Source of the DNA: Hemibagrus wyckioides
Lineage: Eukaryota > Chordata > Actinopteri > Siluriformes > Bagridae
Assembly (NCBI RefSeq): GCF_019097595.1
Contig: NC_080714.1
Span: forward strand, 26,511,259 to 26,575,258
Reading direction: 5' to 3'
DNA: 64,000 nt
This document shows, one piece after another, positions 47,393 to 59,880 of the stretch. The translations under genes were made by a program, and so were the position numbers. The notes below the pieces were generated by a model. That model saw only the letters and a program-made list of their open reading frames with translations. It was not told the origin of the DNA and searched no databases. Numbering within the stretch: position 1 is the stretch's first letter; each line of letters opens with the position of its first letter.

Positions 47393-47560
47393 GGGGATGT
47401 GGTCACTTAATGATTAAGGTGCTGGGCTAACAGTCAGAAGGTTGTGAGTTCAAATCCCAGTGCTGGACCCTTAAGCAAGGCCCTTAACCCTCAGTCGCTC
47501 AGTTGTATAAAAGGTAAGTCACTCTGGATAAGGGCATCTGCCGTAATTGTAAATCTGCAG
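47393..47560 (+). mobile_element. tRNA-like SINE, near complete
   Basis: TGTGGTCACTTAATGATTAAGG head, GTGAGTTCAAATCCCAG (box B-like), AGCAAGGCCCTTAACCCTCA body and the GGATAAGGGCATCTGCC tail. The best preserved member of the family in this window. Confidence 0.8.
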
Positions 47561-47940
47561 GAGCTTCAGCCAATCAGAAGACAGCGATGTCACTGGTGTC
47601 TTCACTATTGTGCCATACTTCTTATTGTGGTTTGGGACGCAGCCTCGCGTTCTGCTGAAACATGCACACCTGCAGATGTGAGACTGACCTCTGCCTTAAA
47701 TAGCGAAGCCATGTTACAGAATTTTCTACTGCATGTAAAGCATTTTTTTCTTCTAATAGAGAAGGAGAACTGAATTGTTTCTGCACTAGTGACTAAACTG
47801 GGACTTCGTGTAGGGGGTTATTTTTGGGTGAGAAAATGATGAGGCAATGTTCTTTCACTTTCTTTTACAGACAAAACTCTCCAGATCTTGTAGTAACAGA
47901 ATAATAATCACTGATAATGCAGTTATGATGACTGTATAAC

Positions 47941-47945
47941 CCTAT

Positions 47946-47996
<51 letters not shown>

Positions 47997-48527
47997 CAGG
48001 GAACAGAGAGAAAGCGAGGAGAGATAGACAGAAAAACAAGATGAGGCAGTGAGGAAGAAGAGAAAGAGCAAGCTTGATAGACGAGGATGAGATAGTGAAG
48101 AAAGAAAGAGACACACAGAAGAGGAAGAGTGAGAGAATGAGAAAGAAAAGAGCAAAAGAGAGAACACGAGAGAGATGTGGTACAGAGGGATAGACAGCCA
48201 GACAAGATGGTGAGGTCCTCTTCCTCTTGAATGAGCAAGAGATCAATTGAGAGAGAGGAGAGAGGTATAGCGAAAAAGAGAAAATAGAGAAAGAAATAAG
48301 GTAAGAGAGAGAGTGAATGAGACAGGCAGTGAGAAAGAAAATAGCAAGAGAGAGAGACAGAGACGTGTGAGAGGGATAGACAGTGAGACAAGATGGTGAG
48401 GAAAAGGAGAATAAGCAAGAGATTGATTGAGAGAAAGGAGAGATAGCAAGAAAGAAAAGAGAGAAAGAAAGACTGACAGAAAGATGGAAGGAAAGAGACA
48501 TAGAGTGAGTGAGAGAGACAGTGAGAA

Positions 48528-48565
<38 letters not shown>

Positions 48566-48695
48566 CGAGCAAATGACTGAGAGAAAGAGAGAGAGAGAGA
48601 GAAGCGCGAGCAAATGACTGAGAGAAAGAGAGAGAGAGAGAGAGAGAAGCGCGAACAAGAGAGAGAGAGAGAGAGAAGCGCGAGCAAGAGATTGA

Positions 48696-48750
<55 letters not shown>

Positions 48751-48752
48751 CC
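47941..48752 (+). repeat. About 800-bp purine-rich GA tract
   Basis: Almost only A and G on the plus strand, with GA runs at 47948-47993, 48536-48562 and 48715-48750. Three to four tandem units with GAAGCGCGAGCAA occur at about 48560-48690. The Ser-Leu open frames on the minus strand are low-complexity by-products. Confidence 0.95.
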
Positions 48753-49040
48753 ATCCTCAGCTTTCAGTGCTCGGAGGAGAGGAGGCTCGTGCACGCGCTA
48801 AGGTGGACATCACGACACGTCTTGCTGCTGTTCTAACACGTTTTCCGTGATGATGTGAAGCTCTCCGAGGAGGACACACACACACAAATGCGGCTCGGGT
48901 GATCTGCTCGCGCGCTTGTTTCTGGATGTGGACGTGTTTGTTTTTCGGCAGCTGTCACACTCTCGCGCGGCTCTCCGTCTTCTTTAAGTCCGCCTGAAGT
49001 GACGCGAGCGCCGTGCGCGCGCTCTGCGCTCCGGGTGAGG
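48753..49040 (+). promoter_or_regulatory. CpG-rich block, probable asic promoter and first exon
   Basis: A CpG-dense segment (CGCGCG, GACGCGAGCGCCG) begins right after the purine tract and ends near a GGTGAG donor-like site at about 49034. It is the only CpG-rich block before the asic start exon, so it is the best candidate for the 5' noncoding exon. Inference from composition and position. Confidence 0.45.
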
Positions 49041-49149
49041 AGCAACAGCTCGGTGCCAAACAAGCTCCAGTTGTTATTTCTTCCTGATTACAGACTAAAG
49101 AGAGCTGTCACGCCGCTCAGGAGGAGGGTACAGTTTGGGTTTTGTTCCT

Positions 49150-49181
<32 letters not shown>

Positions 49182-50439
49182 ACCTTTCCACATTCTAACA
49201 AGTGCTGATGATTTCCACACGAACGCGTTTTCATTCATCTTATTAATGCGTAAATGCGACCTGAATCATTTTCCATGCTAGAAGTTAAGTTCTGTCACGT
49301 CATAGGAAAAAGGAAAGAAAGGTCCATAAAGCACCATAAAGAGTAAAGGTGTTTTTGTTTTCCTCGTTCTTCTTTCTTCTAGAACCTAAAAGGTGTTTCT
49401 GAACCTCTACAGCAAAAGGTTTCCATTGTTAAAAAAGCTATGAGGTCAGACCTCTGTAGAAATCCAGAAGAATTGACATTCACATCAGGGTCGGTGTGAT
49501 GTCATCATCGTAGTAGTAAACATAGAAAAAAAAAGGATCAATTTGCTTTCTTCCAGCTTGAAAAAGAAAACTGAATTGTGTCTGTAAGTCTTTAATAACA
49601 CCTTTCTCTAAAAAACCAAGCTAGCACTTCCTTCCATGACTTTTGATTTATGACCACAGAGATGTCAAGATTATGAAAGTGGTCCATAAGGAGAAGGAAT
49701 ATTTCAGCATTCAGTGTAGCTCTACTTGAACTATATATATGTATATGGCTTTGTGAAATGATCATTGCCCAATTTATGCCTCAGAACAAAGTCGTGCAAT
49801 TTTCTGACACAACTTTAATGTTTTATCAAGTGAAGGCTAGCCCTAGCGCCTTTAGGTTCCTTCAGTCCGTGTCGTACGGGTTCTGTAGAACCTGAAAGGG
49901 TTGAACATTTGAAATAAACATCCAGAGACTTTTCTAAAAAAAAAAAACATAACTGGAGCTCTAATGCTTTTTTTCCTTTTAAATATATATTTCTATATCT
50001 ATATAAAAAGCAACGTCTACCACCGTCGAGCAAACAGTAACATATAGACAAAGCAGTACGAAATGTTTTAAAAGCAATTTCGAAACAAATACATATGAAG
50101 GAAAAAAAAACATTATTATTTAATCAGCTTATTTACATTTTATTAATGATGTAAATACGTAACTATAGAAAGCGTGACTTATGAAAGAAGTGCATAAGTA
50201 CAAGCACAATAGGAACGATTAACGACATTCAGTCGCAATCCACAAAGGCTTGGAGGAACAAATACGTTCCTATTTTTCTGACAATTTTTCTGACAACTCC
50301 TTTAGTAAAGGTTAATAAAATTAAACGGCGGGCAACAAATCCGTAAATCCGTCTGAAATGTTTCATTTTTTGTGACGTGGCCTATTTAAAAACACGTGGC
50401 AGTTTTGCATTGTGAGGTTACTGAGGTGTGTTTTGCTAA

Positions 50440-50494
<55 letters not shown>

Positions 50495-50756
50495 AAGTTT
50501 TCCCCAAACCTGTGAACTGAACAGAGCTGCAAAATTCAATAACACAAAAATCCAATAAATTAAAAACCGGATCATTTTGTTGACTTCTGACGTGTCTGTT
50601 TGAACACGTGTGAAGCGTAAGCGTGACTCACAAAGTCATTCATAAGGATTTCGGAGGGTTTTCACGAGGGCTGAATCATCTGGGTCTTTATTTCTGTGGG
50701 AACTCTAGCTCGAACCAGGGATCCTTTTTTTTTGTGTGTTTGTGTGTGTGTGTGTA
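49041..50756. other. Presumed asic 5' intron, no gene seen
   Basis: AT-rich with a CT run (49152-49181) and an AAAT/AATA run (50438-50494). A GT run followed by TAG at about 50755 could be the acceptor for the exon with the start codon. Confidence 0.45.
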
Positions 50757-51103
50757 GGCAGGAAATGGCTACTTAAAAAACCTGATGCAAATTCAGACTT
50801 TTAAACCCAAGCGCCGGTCCATGTCGAGTGGCTCTTATTGTTGAGAGCATCCATGAAATTATACTGTCTGCGAGTGAGGATCCAATTAGCAGCATCCGGA
50901 ACCCTGAACAGATCCGAGAGCCTGAAGGTACCATGCAGAAATCTGGACGTTATTGAAAGGTGAGAGCCGTGTGTGCTGCTGATAAATTAAACGGATCTGT
51001 TGATTGGATGTGTGAATGGAGCTCCGAGTGATCCACCTGACGCTGACCGCGTGAAGACCATCATCTCGGAATATCGCCGATCGGAATTCTGGAAGTGCTC
51101 CGA

Positions 51104-54100
51104 ATGAACACCGCCAAGACAATGGATGTGAAGGTGGAGCCGGCTGCAGAGATAGACAGCGATCATCCGCCTCCTCTCCAGGTGTTCGCTCTGACGTCCA
51201 CGCTGCACGGCATCGCTCACATCTTCTCCAACGAGAGGGTGACGGTCAGATGCTGCCTGTGGCTGCTCTTCTTCCTGGGCTCTCTGGGCTTCCTGCTGTA
51301 CGTCTGTATGGACCGAGTTCAGTTCTACCTGGAGTTTCCCTACGTCACCAAAGTGGACGAGATCGTGGCTCCTGCCATACTGTTCCCCGCCGTCACCATC
51401 TGCAACCTCAACGCCTTCCGCTTCAGCAAGGTCACGCGCAACGACCTCTACCACGCGGGGGAGCTGCTCGCCATGCTCAACTCCAGGTGACTGCATTCTA
51501 TTCAGTTCTATAATACCACACTCACAAACTTTTCTATTCTACTTTATAAAGCTCTGTTCTATGCTATTCTATTCTCATAAAGCTATATTCTATTGTACTC
51601 TACTCTCACAAAACTATTCTATTCTACTTTATAAAGCTCGATTCTACTTTATAAAGCTATATTCTATTGTACTCTACTCTCACAAAACTAATCTATTCTA
51701 CTCTCATAAAACTCCATTCTATTCTACTCTCCTAAAGCTCTATTCTATTCTACTTTATAAAGCTCTATTTGATTCAATTCTACTCTCATAACGCTATATT
51801 CTATTCTACTCTCCTAAAGCTCTATTCTATTCTACTTTATAAAGCTCTATTCGATTCTATTCTACTCTCATAAAACCCTATTCTATTCTTCTCTCATACA
51901 GTTCTATTCTACTTTATAAAGTTCTATTCTACTCTACAAAGCTCTATTCTATTCTCATAAAGCTATATTCTATTGTACTCTACTCAGACAAAACTAATCT
52001 GTTCTACTCTCATAAAACTCTATTCTATTCTACTCTACTCTCATAAAGCTATATTCTATTTTACTCTGCTCTCACAAAACTAATCTATTCTACTCTCATA
52101 AAGCTCTATTGCATTGTATTCTCTTTTTTTTATAAAGCTCTATTCTATTCTACTCTCCTAAAGCTATATTCTATTGTATTCTACTCTCACAGAATGAATG
52201 TACTCTATTCTCATAAAGCTCTGTTCTATTCTATTCTTCTCTCAGAAAGCTATATTCTATTGTACTCTACTCTTACAAAACTATCATATTCTACTCTCAC
52301 GAACCTCTATTCTATTCTATTCTATTCTATTCTATTCTATTTAATCCTATTCTACTCCCACAAAACTAATCTATTCTCCTCTCAGAAAGCTCTCTTCTAT
52401 TCCATTTTACTCTCATAAAGCTCTATTCTATACTACTCTCATAAATCTAATCTACTTTCATAAAGCTATATTCTATTCTATTCTATTCTTTTTATTCTAT
52501 AAAGCTTATAAAGGTTAAAACTCCAATAAAACTATTCTACTGTAGTCTGCTCTCACAATCTAATCTATTCTACTCCCAGAAAGCTCTATTCTATTCTATT
52601 CTATTCTTATAAACCTGTATTCTTTTCTACTCTGCTCTACTCTGCTCTACTCTACTCTACTCTACTCTACTCTACTCTACTCTACTCTACTCTACTCTAC
52701 TCAAGAAGATCAATTAAATTCTATTCTACTTTGAGAAATCTGTTCTATTCTCATATAGCTCTCTTAAGAGCTCTCTCTCTTCTATTCTCTTAAGACTATT
52801 CTTTTCCTGTCTCACTAAACCTTTGTTCTATTCTCATAAAAGCTGCATTCTGTTCTACTTTACTCTCATAAAACTAGTCTCACAAATTCTCGACCTATTT
52901 TATTTTCATCAAAAATTTATTTTCTCACACACACATACACACACACGCTGTCTATTCTATTCTATTCTATTCTATTCTATTCTATTCTATTCTATTGTGT
53001 TTATTTTTTCTGATTGTCCTAACACTTAACCATGATTACAAGACTACAAGGACTTTCCTGAACATGCAGATTACTGCTTGACATTGTTTTGCTTTTTGCA
53101 GCACAGCCTCCCTGTGAGGAAGGTGTGAGGTTAACACTGCAGCATGAGTGCGGTCAGATCCAACACAGAATACATGAGAAGCATCCAGTGTTGGTGTGCA
53201 GCCCCAGCAGGGTGTGTGTGTATGTGTGTGTGTGTGTGTGTGTGTGTAAGCGCATCTCCAGCTGAGAGATGTATGCGGTGCCAGTCGAGCCAGCAGGGTC
53301 TCGCTGCTGTTCTGTAGAATTGACGAGCAAACGGTCATCACAAAGCAAGTTTTCAAGTTTTTTCTAGGTAAAGCTGAGGGTGGCTGGACCAAGGCCTCAG
53401 GGGTTCTGAAGTACAACTTATTTTCCCACAGAATCTTGAGATTAGATGTTATTTTTGGCTCTGCGTTTAACATCAGGTGCCATTTGGCAGTAGGATATAT
53501 AGAGCAAACGCTATTCCCTACTGCAGTGTTGCGGTACACCGGAGCATCGGTGTGACTAGAGTTCAAATCAGACTTTAGTCATGCCTGTAGCTGTAGCAGG
53601 CTCAGAGATACACATATACACCAAGGGACATGCGCACACTCTTATATTCCCTTTAATTTGTATCTAATTCTTCTTTAATGAATGTATAATTTATCTTTAT
53701 TCAGTCTTTGATAAAAAAAAAAAAACAGAATGAAAAGACTTTTTCATGCAGCTGTGTAATTGCAGTTATAGTTGCAAGTTGTCAGACACGTCAAACCGTC
53801 AATCACCGTAATTACTACTAATTTCTCCCAGGGCTTTGAATTTTTAATATATGAATAAAATCTTTGTTTCTTCTTTTTCCCACTGAATATTTTATTTTTC
53901 AGAATGTTCCTGCAATCATACAGACACAGTTCCTCTTGTAGTTTTTTGTACTTGTAAAAAGTTGTTCAGTATGTTCACAAAATTAACTCTAAATCACACT
54001 TCTTTGAAAAAGAGGCAAAAAAATCAAGACCTACCCAGCCAGGGGCCTTTTACCCAGCCAGGGGTCTCCCACCCAGCCAGGGGTCTTCCATCCAGGCAGG

Positions 54101-55054
54101 GACCTTCTACCCAACCAGGGGCCTTCTACCCAGCCTGGGGTCTTCCACCCAGCCAGGGGTCTTCCATCCAGCCAGGGCCCTTCTACTTAGCCAGGGACCT
54201 TCTACCCAACCAGGGCCTTTCTACCCAGCCAGGGGTCTTCTACCCAGCCAGGGTTCTTCCACCCAGCCAGGGCCTTTCTACCCAACCAGGGACACAGCCA
54301 GGGGTCTTTTATCCAGCCAAGGGTCTTCCACCCACTCAGGGGTCTTCCATTCAGTCAGGGCTTTATACCCAGCCTGGGCCTTTTTAACCAGCCAGGGTCT
54401 TTCTACCTAGCCAGGCGTCTTCCATCCAGCCAGGGATTTTTCACCCAGCCAGGGCCCTTTGGTGCTACCTTGAAAATTTCTGCCCAATCTGAGGCTCATT
54501 TCTGCCTACTCTGAGGCTTCTTTCCCAATCAGAGGCTTTGGACTGGCCTAAAGCTAATTCCTGCCAACCCTGAGGCTTTATGTTCAACTTGGGCCTGACC
54601 CCCTAGCCTGACTCTTATTCCTTATTCTTATCCATCTTGAGACTTCCTGCCCAACTTGGGGCCTCCTGATTAAGTTAAGGCTTCTTGGCCTTCCTGAGCC
54701 TTTCAGACAAACCTTCCTGCCCAAACCGAGGCATCCTGGGTTCTAATAAATCCAATTCATTTTCAAACCTGGAGCTTCTGTTTGGGGCTTCAAAATGAAT
54801 CTTCCTTCTTCCTTAACAAAAAGAACATAACTTCAGCATTTTTCTCCTTCTGTTTCAGATACGAGATTAGGGATGTTCACCTGGTCGAAGAGAGCGTCCT
54901 GGAGGCTCTGAAGATCAAAGCTGACTTCCAGAGCTTTAAGCCTCGTCCGTTTAACATGCTGGAGTTCTATAACCGAACAGGCCATGACATCAGAGACATG
55001 CTTCTGTCGTGCCACTTCAGGGGCAAGCCGTGTCGGCCCGAAGACTTCAAAGTG
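51104..55054 (+). CDS. Acid-sensing ion channel subunit, ASIC1/2 type, 5' part only
   Basis: Proton-gated sodium channel of the ENaC/degenerin family, plasma membrane trimer. Two coding exons are in the window: 51104-51486 and 54859-55054, joined in phase, about 193 residues; the rest lies beyond the right edge. Visible: the N-terminal LHG gating motif (residues 34-36) and FSNER; TM1 at about 51-70 ([16 protein letters not shown]); then [30 protein letters not shown] and, in exon 2, [29 protein letters not shown], shown here only to name the region (key blocks FNMLEFY and LLSCHFRG). These favour ASIC1, though VLEALK is ASIC2-like. Met at 51104 or 51122 may start the protein. The gene symbol is left blank because teleosts have several asic paralogues. 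Confidence 0.9.
51500..53000 (+). repeat. TTCTA/CTCTA-type satellite array 1
   Basis: About 1.5 kb of irregular TCTATTCTAC-TCTCATAAAGC units (roughly 25-60 bp) with pure pentamer blocks at about 52310-52345 (TATTC), 52630-52705 (CTCTA) and 52950-52996 (TATTC). It lies in asic intron after the first coding exon. Confidence 0.95.
53001..54029. other. asic intron segment, no gene seen
   Basis: Contains a GT run near 53215-53247. Minus-strand frames here have no recognisable similarity. Confidence 0.45.
54030..54740 (+). repeat. 22-bp minisatellite with decayed extension
   Basis: About 20 units of roughly 22 bp (ACCCAGCCAGGGGTCTTCCA type) from 54030 to 54470, then a more diverged zone with CTGAGGCTT-type units to about 54740. 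An open plus frame with TQPG-type repeats crosses it but has no homology. It lies about 120 bp before asic coding exon 2. Confidence 0.95.
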
Positions 55055-56639
55055 GTGAGTGTTACTCTGCTCGCTCTGGCTAGCTGTGGTTTTCTGTATT
55101 TCAGCCCCGAGGTGTTTACAGTGGCACAAGTGGGTGCTGAATAACAAGATAACAGGATATGACAGAACATAATTTAAAGGCTGGCAGGCGGCAAGGCTCA
55201 CACTCGGGTTTTGCTGACTATTTGCCAGGATTAATCCTCAGTGATGCTTGAAGAGAGGCTTAGACAGGACCAACTGCTGACCGAGTAATAGCACTGGAGT
55301 GTAGTAATATTTGATGTATCATATGGAAGGGAGGCGCAAAAGGAAAAGTGTTTCTTTTATGCTAAGTTGGTGGCGGTGGCGGTGGCGGTGGCGGTGACGG
55401 TGCATTTCGGCACAATTATACACCTCTTTGAGGTTGCTATGGTGATTGTGTTTTCCTTTGGCTAATATGAATGAATCGCCCGATTATATACACCCATGGT
55501 CTCAAACAAGCCATTCTTCGCACAGCAGTGTGCCTGTGTGTGTAGCTGTGTAGCTCTGTCCTACTTCCAAGAGCTTCATACCATCACAACAGGCTGAGGG
55601 TTTTTTTTCTTTTATTTGTGTCCTGCAAACCTGAAGCATCTGCAAACCTGATGCCTGGATGTCTGGTCTGTCTGGTCTGGACTGTACGGTTCTTCTAATT
55701 ATCCCTGTCGACTTTTAATTCCAGACCATATGAGAGCTGCGAGAGAAGGGTACAGTCAGTCTCAGCCTCCTCTGTATTTTTTTTTCTCTTTCTCCTCAGG
55801 CTACTTTAAGCTCCCTGAGCAGGACCAAAATACCCTACCCCGCAGCTTTTAAAATAGGTCAGCGTTAAATATTAAATCCAGCGAGAGAGAGGTGTGCTGG
55901 GAGATTTCAGAGCCTCCTTAAGCTCTTGTTCTTTCCTGACACTGATACGGGAGGGAAAATACTTCTGAGGAAGATACCAGACTTTGTATTGATTTCTTCA
56001 AAAAGTTCTTTAAAAAAAAAAGAAAAAAGGTTAAAATTCTCTCAGAACCTCGCCTCTAAAAATGTGATATCAATCATTCAATGAAATCCAGAGAAATTCA
56101 GAAAGTCATTTTTTTTAATAATAGTAATACTTTATTCATTTCTGATTAAAAAAAAGCACAGGAAACTCTGGTGTGAACATCGCCTCGAGCCACAACCGCA
56201 AGTCCAGACGCTTTTATGGCTGTGGTTCTCGAAGTGAGGTCCATTAAACAAAGCCAGCGGGTTTTTAATTTTGCCTCACTTCTGGAAACCCAACCATATC
56301 CAACCAAGTTATTATGCCTATAAATAATGTCATCTGGATTTTTTAATAAAAAACTAATAAACAGACAATATATAACTGTGCATATATATTGCTCAAGGGC
56401 CTATATATTAATCAAGCTTGGCAATGATCTGCTGGGGATTGAACTCTGATCTGATGAGTAAAAATCCAGAGCCTTTATCACTTGAGTCACCACTGGCCTG
56501 AAATGAGCTTTGGCACAGTGATAGAGAACAGCCTCGGCTTCCTATATACCAAATTTGGGGTACAGCTCTCAAACCTTCTAGCAGCAGCAACAGGACAAAT
56601 TTGGACATACTTCTGCACTAATAATCCAAAAAGTATAAT
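55055..56639. other. asic intron 2 start, no gene seen
   Basis: Contains a short (GGTGGC)n run near 55370-55400. The next ASIC exon (expected to start Val-Phe-Thr-Arg-Tyr-Gly) was not found anywhere to 64000. Confidence 0.5.
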
Positions 56640-57850
56640 GTTCCATATTCTATTCTACTCTACTCTACTTTACTCTACTCTGCTCTACTCTACTTTACTC
56701 TACTCTGACCAGGAAGCTCTATTCTATTCTACTCGACCTACACTACTCTCAGAAATCTATTCTCCTCTCATAACGGTCTATTCTATTCTATTCTATTCTA
56801 TTCTATTCTATTCTATTCTATTCTATTCTATTCTATTCTATTCTATTTCATTATAAAGCTGTGTTTTGTTCTATTCTATTGGATTCTACTCTACATTACT
56901 CTCAGAATTTTTTCTCCTGTCATAAAGGTCTATTCTATTCTACTCTATTCTATTCTAATAAAGCTATGTTCTGTTCTATTTTATTCTACTCTACACTACT
57001 TAAAAATCTATTAACATCTCACAAAGATCTATTTTATTCAATTCTATTCGATTTTTAGAATGCTGTGTTATATTCTATTTTATTCTACTCTACTCTGCCC
57101 AGGAAGCTCTATTCTATTCTACTCTACACTGCTCACAGAAATCTATTCTCTTCTCATAAAGTTCTATTCTATTCTATTCTATTCTATTCTATTCTATTCT
57201 AATAAAGCTCTGTTCTGTTCTCTTCTATTTTATCCTACTCTACTCTGCTCAGGGAGCTCTATTTTATTTTATTCTACACTACTCTCAGAAATCTATTCTT
57301 CTCTCATAAATATCTATTCGATTCTATTCTATTACTAGAAAGATGTGTTCTGTTGTATTCTATTTTATTCTCCTCTCATAAAGGTCTATTCTATTCTATT
57401 CTTTTTAAGCTGTGTTCTGTTTTATTTTATTCTACTCTATACTACTCTATTCTATACTACTATGAAAAAATCTATTCACCTCTCATAAAGATCTATTCTA
57501 TTCGATTCTATTTCTAGAATGCTGTGTTCTATTCTATTTTATTCTACTCTACACTGCTCACAGAAATCTGTTCTCCTCTCATAAAGGTTTATTCTATTCT
57601 TTTTTATTCTGTAAATCTGTGTCCTGTTCTATTCTATTTGATTCTACTCTAAACTATTCTCAGAAATCTATTCTCCTCTCACAAAGGTCTATTCTATTCT
57701 ATTCTATTCTATTCTATTCTATTCTATTCTAAAGATCATAAAGTTTAAAACCCTCTAAAACTACTCTATTGTATTACATTAATAATTACATTACTCACAA
57801 ACTAATTTATTCTACTCTCAGAAAGCTCTATTCTATTCTCAGTTTTAGAA
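56640..57850 (+). repeat. TTCTA-type satellite array 2
   Basis: About 1.2 kb of the same theme as array 1 (TCTATTCTATTCTAC, CTCATAAAGGTCT, CTGTGTTCTGTTCTA units of about 60-80 bp) with pure TATTC blocks at about 56775-56845, 57165-57200 and 57690-57730. Same orientation as array 1. Confidence 0.95.
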
Positions 57851-59239
57851 ATGCATGTGCACTTTCTTTTGATTGGTCATGACAAGCTTAGCAGATACTG
57901 CATGTATTAGATTATATTACTGCTCGGAAAGACATGAGAACTCCTGATTTATGATGCAGAAAAGTAAAACTTTGTGCCTTATTAAAGGTACAGTAAGAAA
58001 TTCTAGCAAAGGTAGATAAATCTAGCATTTCCAGCTTTCTCCCATCTGTGTTTTGCTTCAAAGCCACACCCCCAAAACCCACTCCTAGGCTCGAACCTAA
58101 ATATGTGTACACCTAGTTTGTTTAATAGCTTTTTTAGAAATGGTATCTAATTCCCTTACTTTCTTGTTGTAAAGATTGGTCAGAAATTTAGCATGCAAAT
58201 ATCGATAAACCCTTCTTATACATTCTCATTAAAGGTGTATTTTACCTTCGCAGGTCATTTAGAAGCTAGTTGATAGTGTGCCAAAAAAACACACACATTT
58301 GTTCTGTGACAAAATGTTCCTTAAATATATTGAAGTCCTTTAAAGGAAAGGAAACGTGTCTGAATTGGTATGCTATAAAAATCCATGCTTTTTTCCCTAG
58401 CAGTGGTGGTCTTTATTTTTAAAATGAACCTAAACCCAGACTGCAGAACAGCTGGTATGTGTATCTGAACCTGTACACCTTTATTGCTGACCGCAGTCCA
58501 TTCAAAATGATATTGACTTCAGTGGGGTTCGACTTCAGTGCAGACAAAAACTCCCAGGTCCTGGTTTTAATCCTGAGCTTACTGTCACTGTGGAGTTTCA
58601 TGTTGTGTCTCTGAGGGTTTCCTCAGTGTTCTCTGGTCTCCTCCCAAAACTTTCTGCTAAACTTGCACCTAGGTTTTAATGAGCATCTGAAATGTAGCAT
58701 GACCCTAACTGAAGTCTGTACCGGTGACAAAAGCACACAGGTTACATTACTGAGCTAAATATAGACTAGCTTTATACCAGCATTAGCACAGAAAGACACA
58801 CAGCCGTGTGAGCAAATCTGTTCCCAAAGAAACTCTTTATCAATTCCAAAAATGATTAATGACTATCATTTTTTTTTTTGCACAACTCCAGTAGTATAAC
58901 TCACACATTCTGCTGCAAGACCCTAGATTAATGATGTAACCTGAAAGCTTGCATGGAAAAGTTGTAGGAGACAGAGTAAGGATCCTTGAGTAGGAGGTTT
59001 ACCAGCACTGCAAATCAAGGCCAGACTAGGTTGATACAAACAAACAAACAAAAAACACTTTAATAACAAGAAAAATCCAAAACAATAAAGCAGGTATAGA
59101 AAATGTATGGATGGATGGAAAACAAAACATGGGTTAAAGGTAAGGCATGGTCCATACACCAGATACTGGAAATCTCATCAAAGCCCAAGAGTTCAGAACT
59201 TACGTGAACGTCTGGCAAAACTGTAGGGCTTTTCACTCA
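57851..59239. other. asic intron segment, no gene seen
   Basis: No coding frame, transposon end or tandem repeat recognised. Confidence 0.4.
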
Positions 59240-59520
59240 GAGATTACGCTTGTATTATCAGCGTTCTAAACGCCACGATTAACCCCGGGTAGAGGAACAT
59301 TTCACACGTGTCATTTACAATCGCAGGTTTCCCCCCGGGGTTCTGAAACTCCGCTCTGAAGCACGGCTTTAACAGTGTAAACTCCACATTGCGGTACTGA
59401 AGGTTTACATTGTGAACACTGAACTGGTAGAATATTACGGCTAGTTGCTTAGCAACAGACATCCGATCAGAAACTGAAGCTCATCATCAGGTGAAAACCA
59501 GGACATAGCAACAAAAACGG
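59240..59520. repeat. Dispersed repeat pair, first copy
   Basis: Shares ordered blocks with 63405-63530: GTTTACATTGTGAA, TAGTTGCTTAGCAACA, CAGAAACTGAA and ATCAGGTGAAAACCA. It also has CCCGGGG-type segments, a feature of a fish interspersed repeat class. Confidence 0.7.
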
Positions 59521-59769
59521 CTTGGTAGATTGAGTCAGTCAACAAAACACTGAAGTTCACATCATGGAAGTACAGGAAATATAGACTAGGCTAGACTGAA
59601 AAATCATAACAGCTGGTTGACTAGATGAGCCAAAGACTTGAACCCTTTTCCCTCATTTCATTATCACCACACAAACATTACGGCACAGTGGAATTCGTTT
59701 CTTTCATATCCTAGCTGAAGAAGTTGGGGTCAGAGCACAGGGGCAGCTGTGAAACAGCACACCTGGAGC

Positions 59770-59880
59770 AGAGATGGTTAAGGGCCTTGCTCAATTGCCC
59801 AACAGTGGCAGCATGGTGGCTTGAACCCCAACCTTCTGATCAACAACCCAGTACCTTAACCACTGCATGAACAGTCACAT
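59770..59880 (-). mobile_element. tRNA-like SINE fragment
   Basis: Complement of the SINE body (TTAAGGGCCTTGCTCAATTG) and head (CAACCTTCTGATC, CCTTAACCACTG). Confidence 0.7.

Noticed and set aside
47923..48794. Open frames of 183-270 residues rich in Ser-Leu (minus strand)
   Set aside because: By-product of the purine tract; three frames are open at once, which is a sign of simple sequence and not of a gene.
53036..53566. Minus-strand frame of 176 residues
   Set aside because: It has no recognisable domain, crosses a GT microsatellite and lies in an asic intron on the opposite strand.
53962..54387. Open frame of 141 residues with TQPG-type repeats (plus strand)
   Set aside because: It follows the 22-bp minisatellite unit; it lies in an asic intron and has no features of a protein family.
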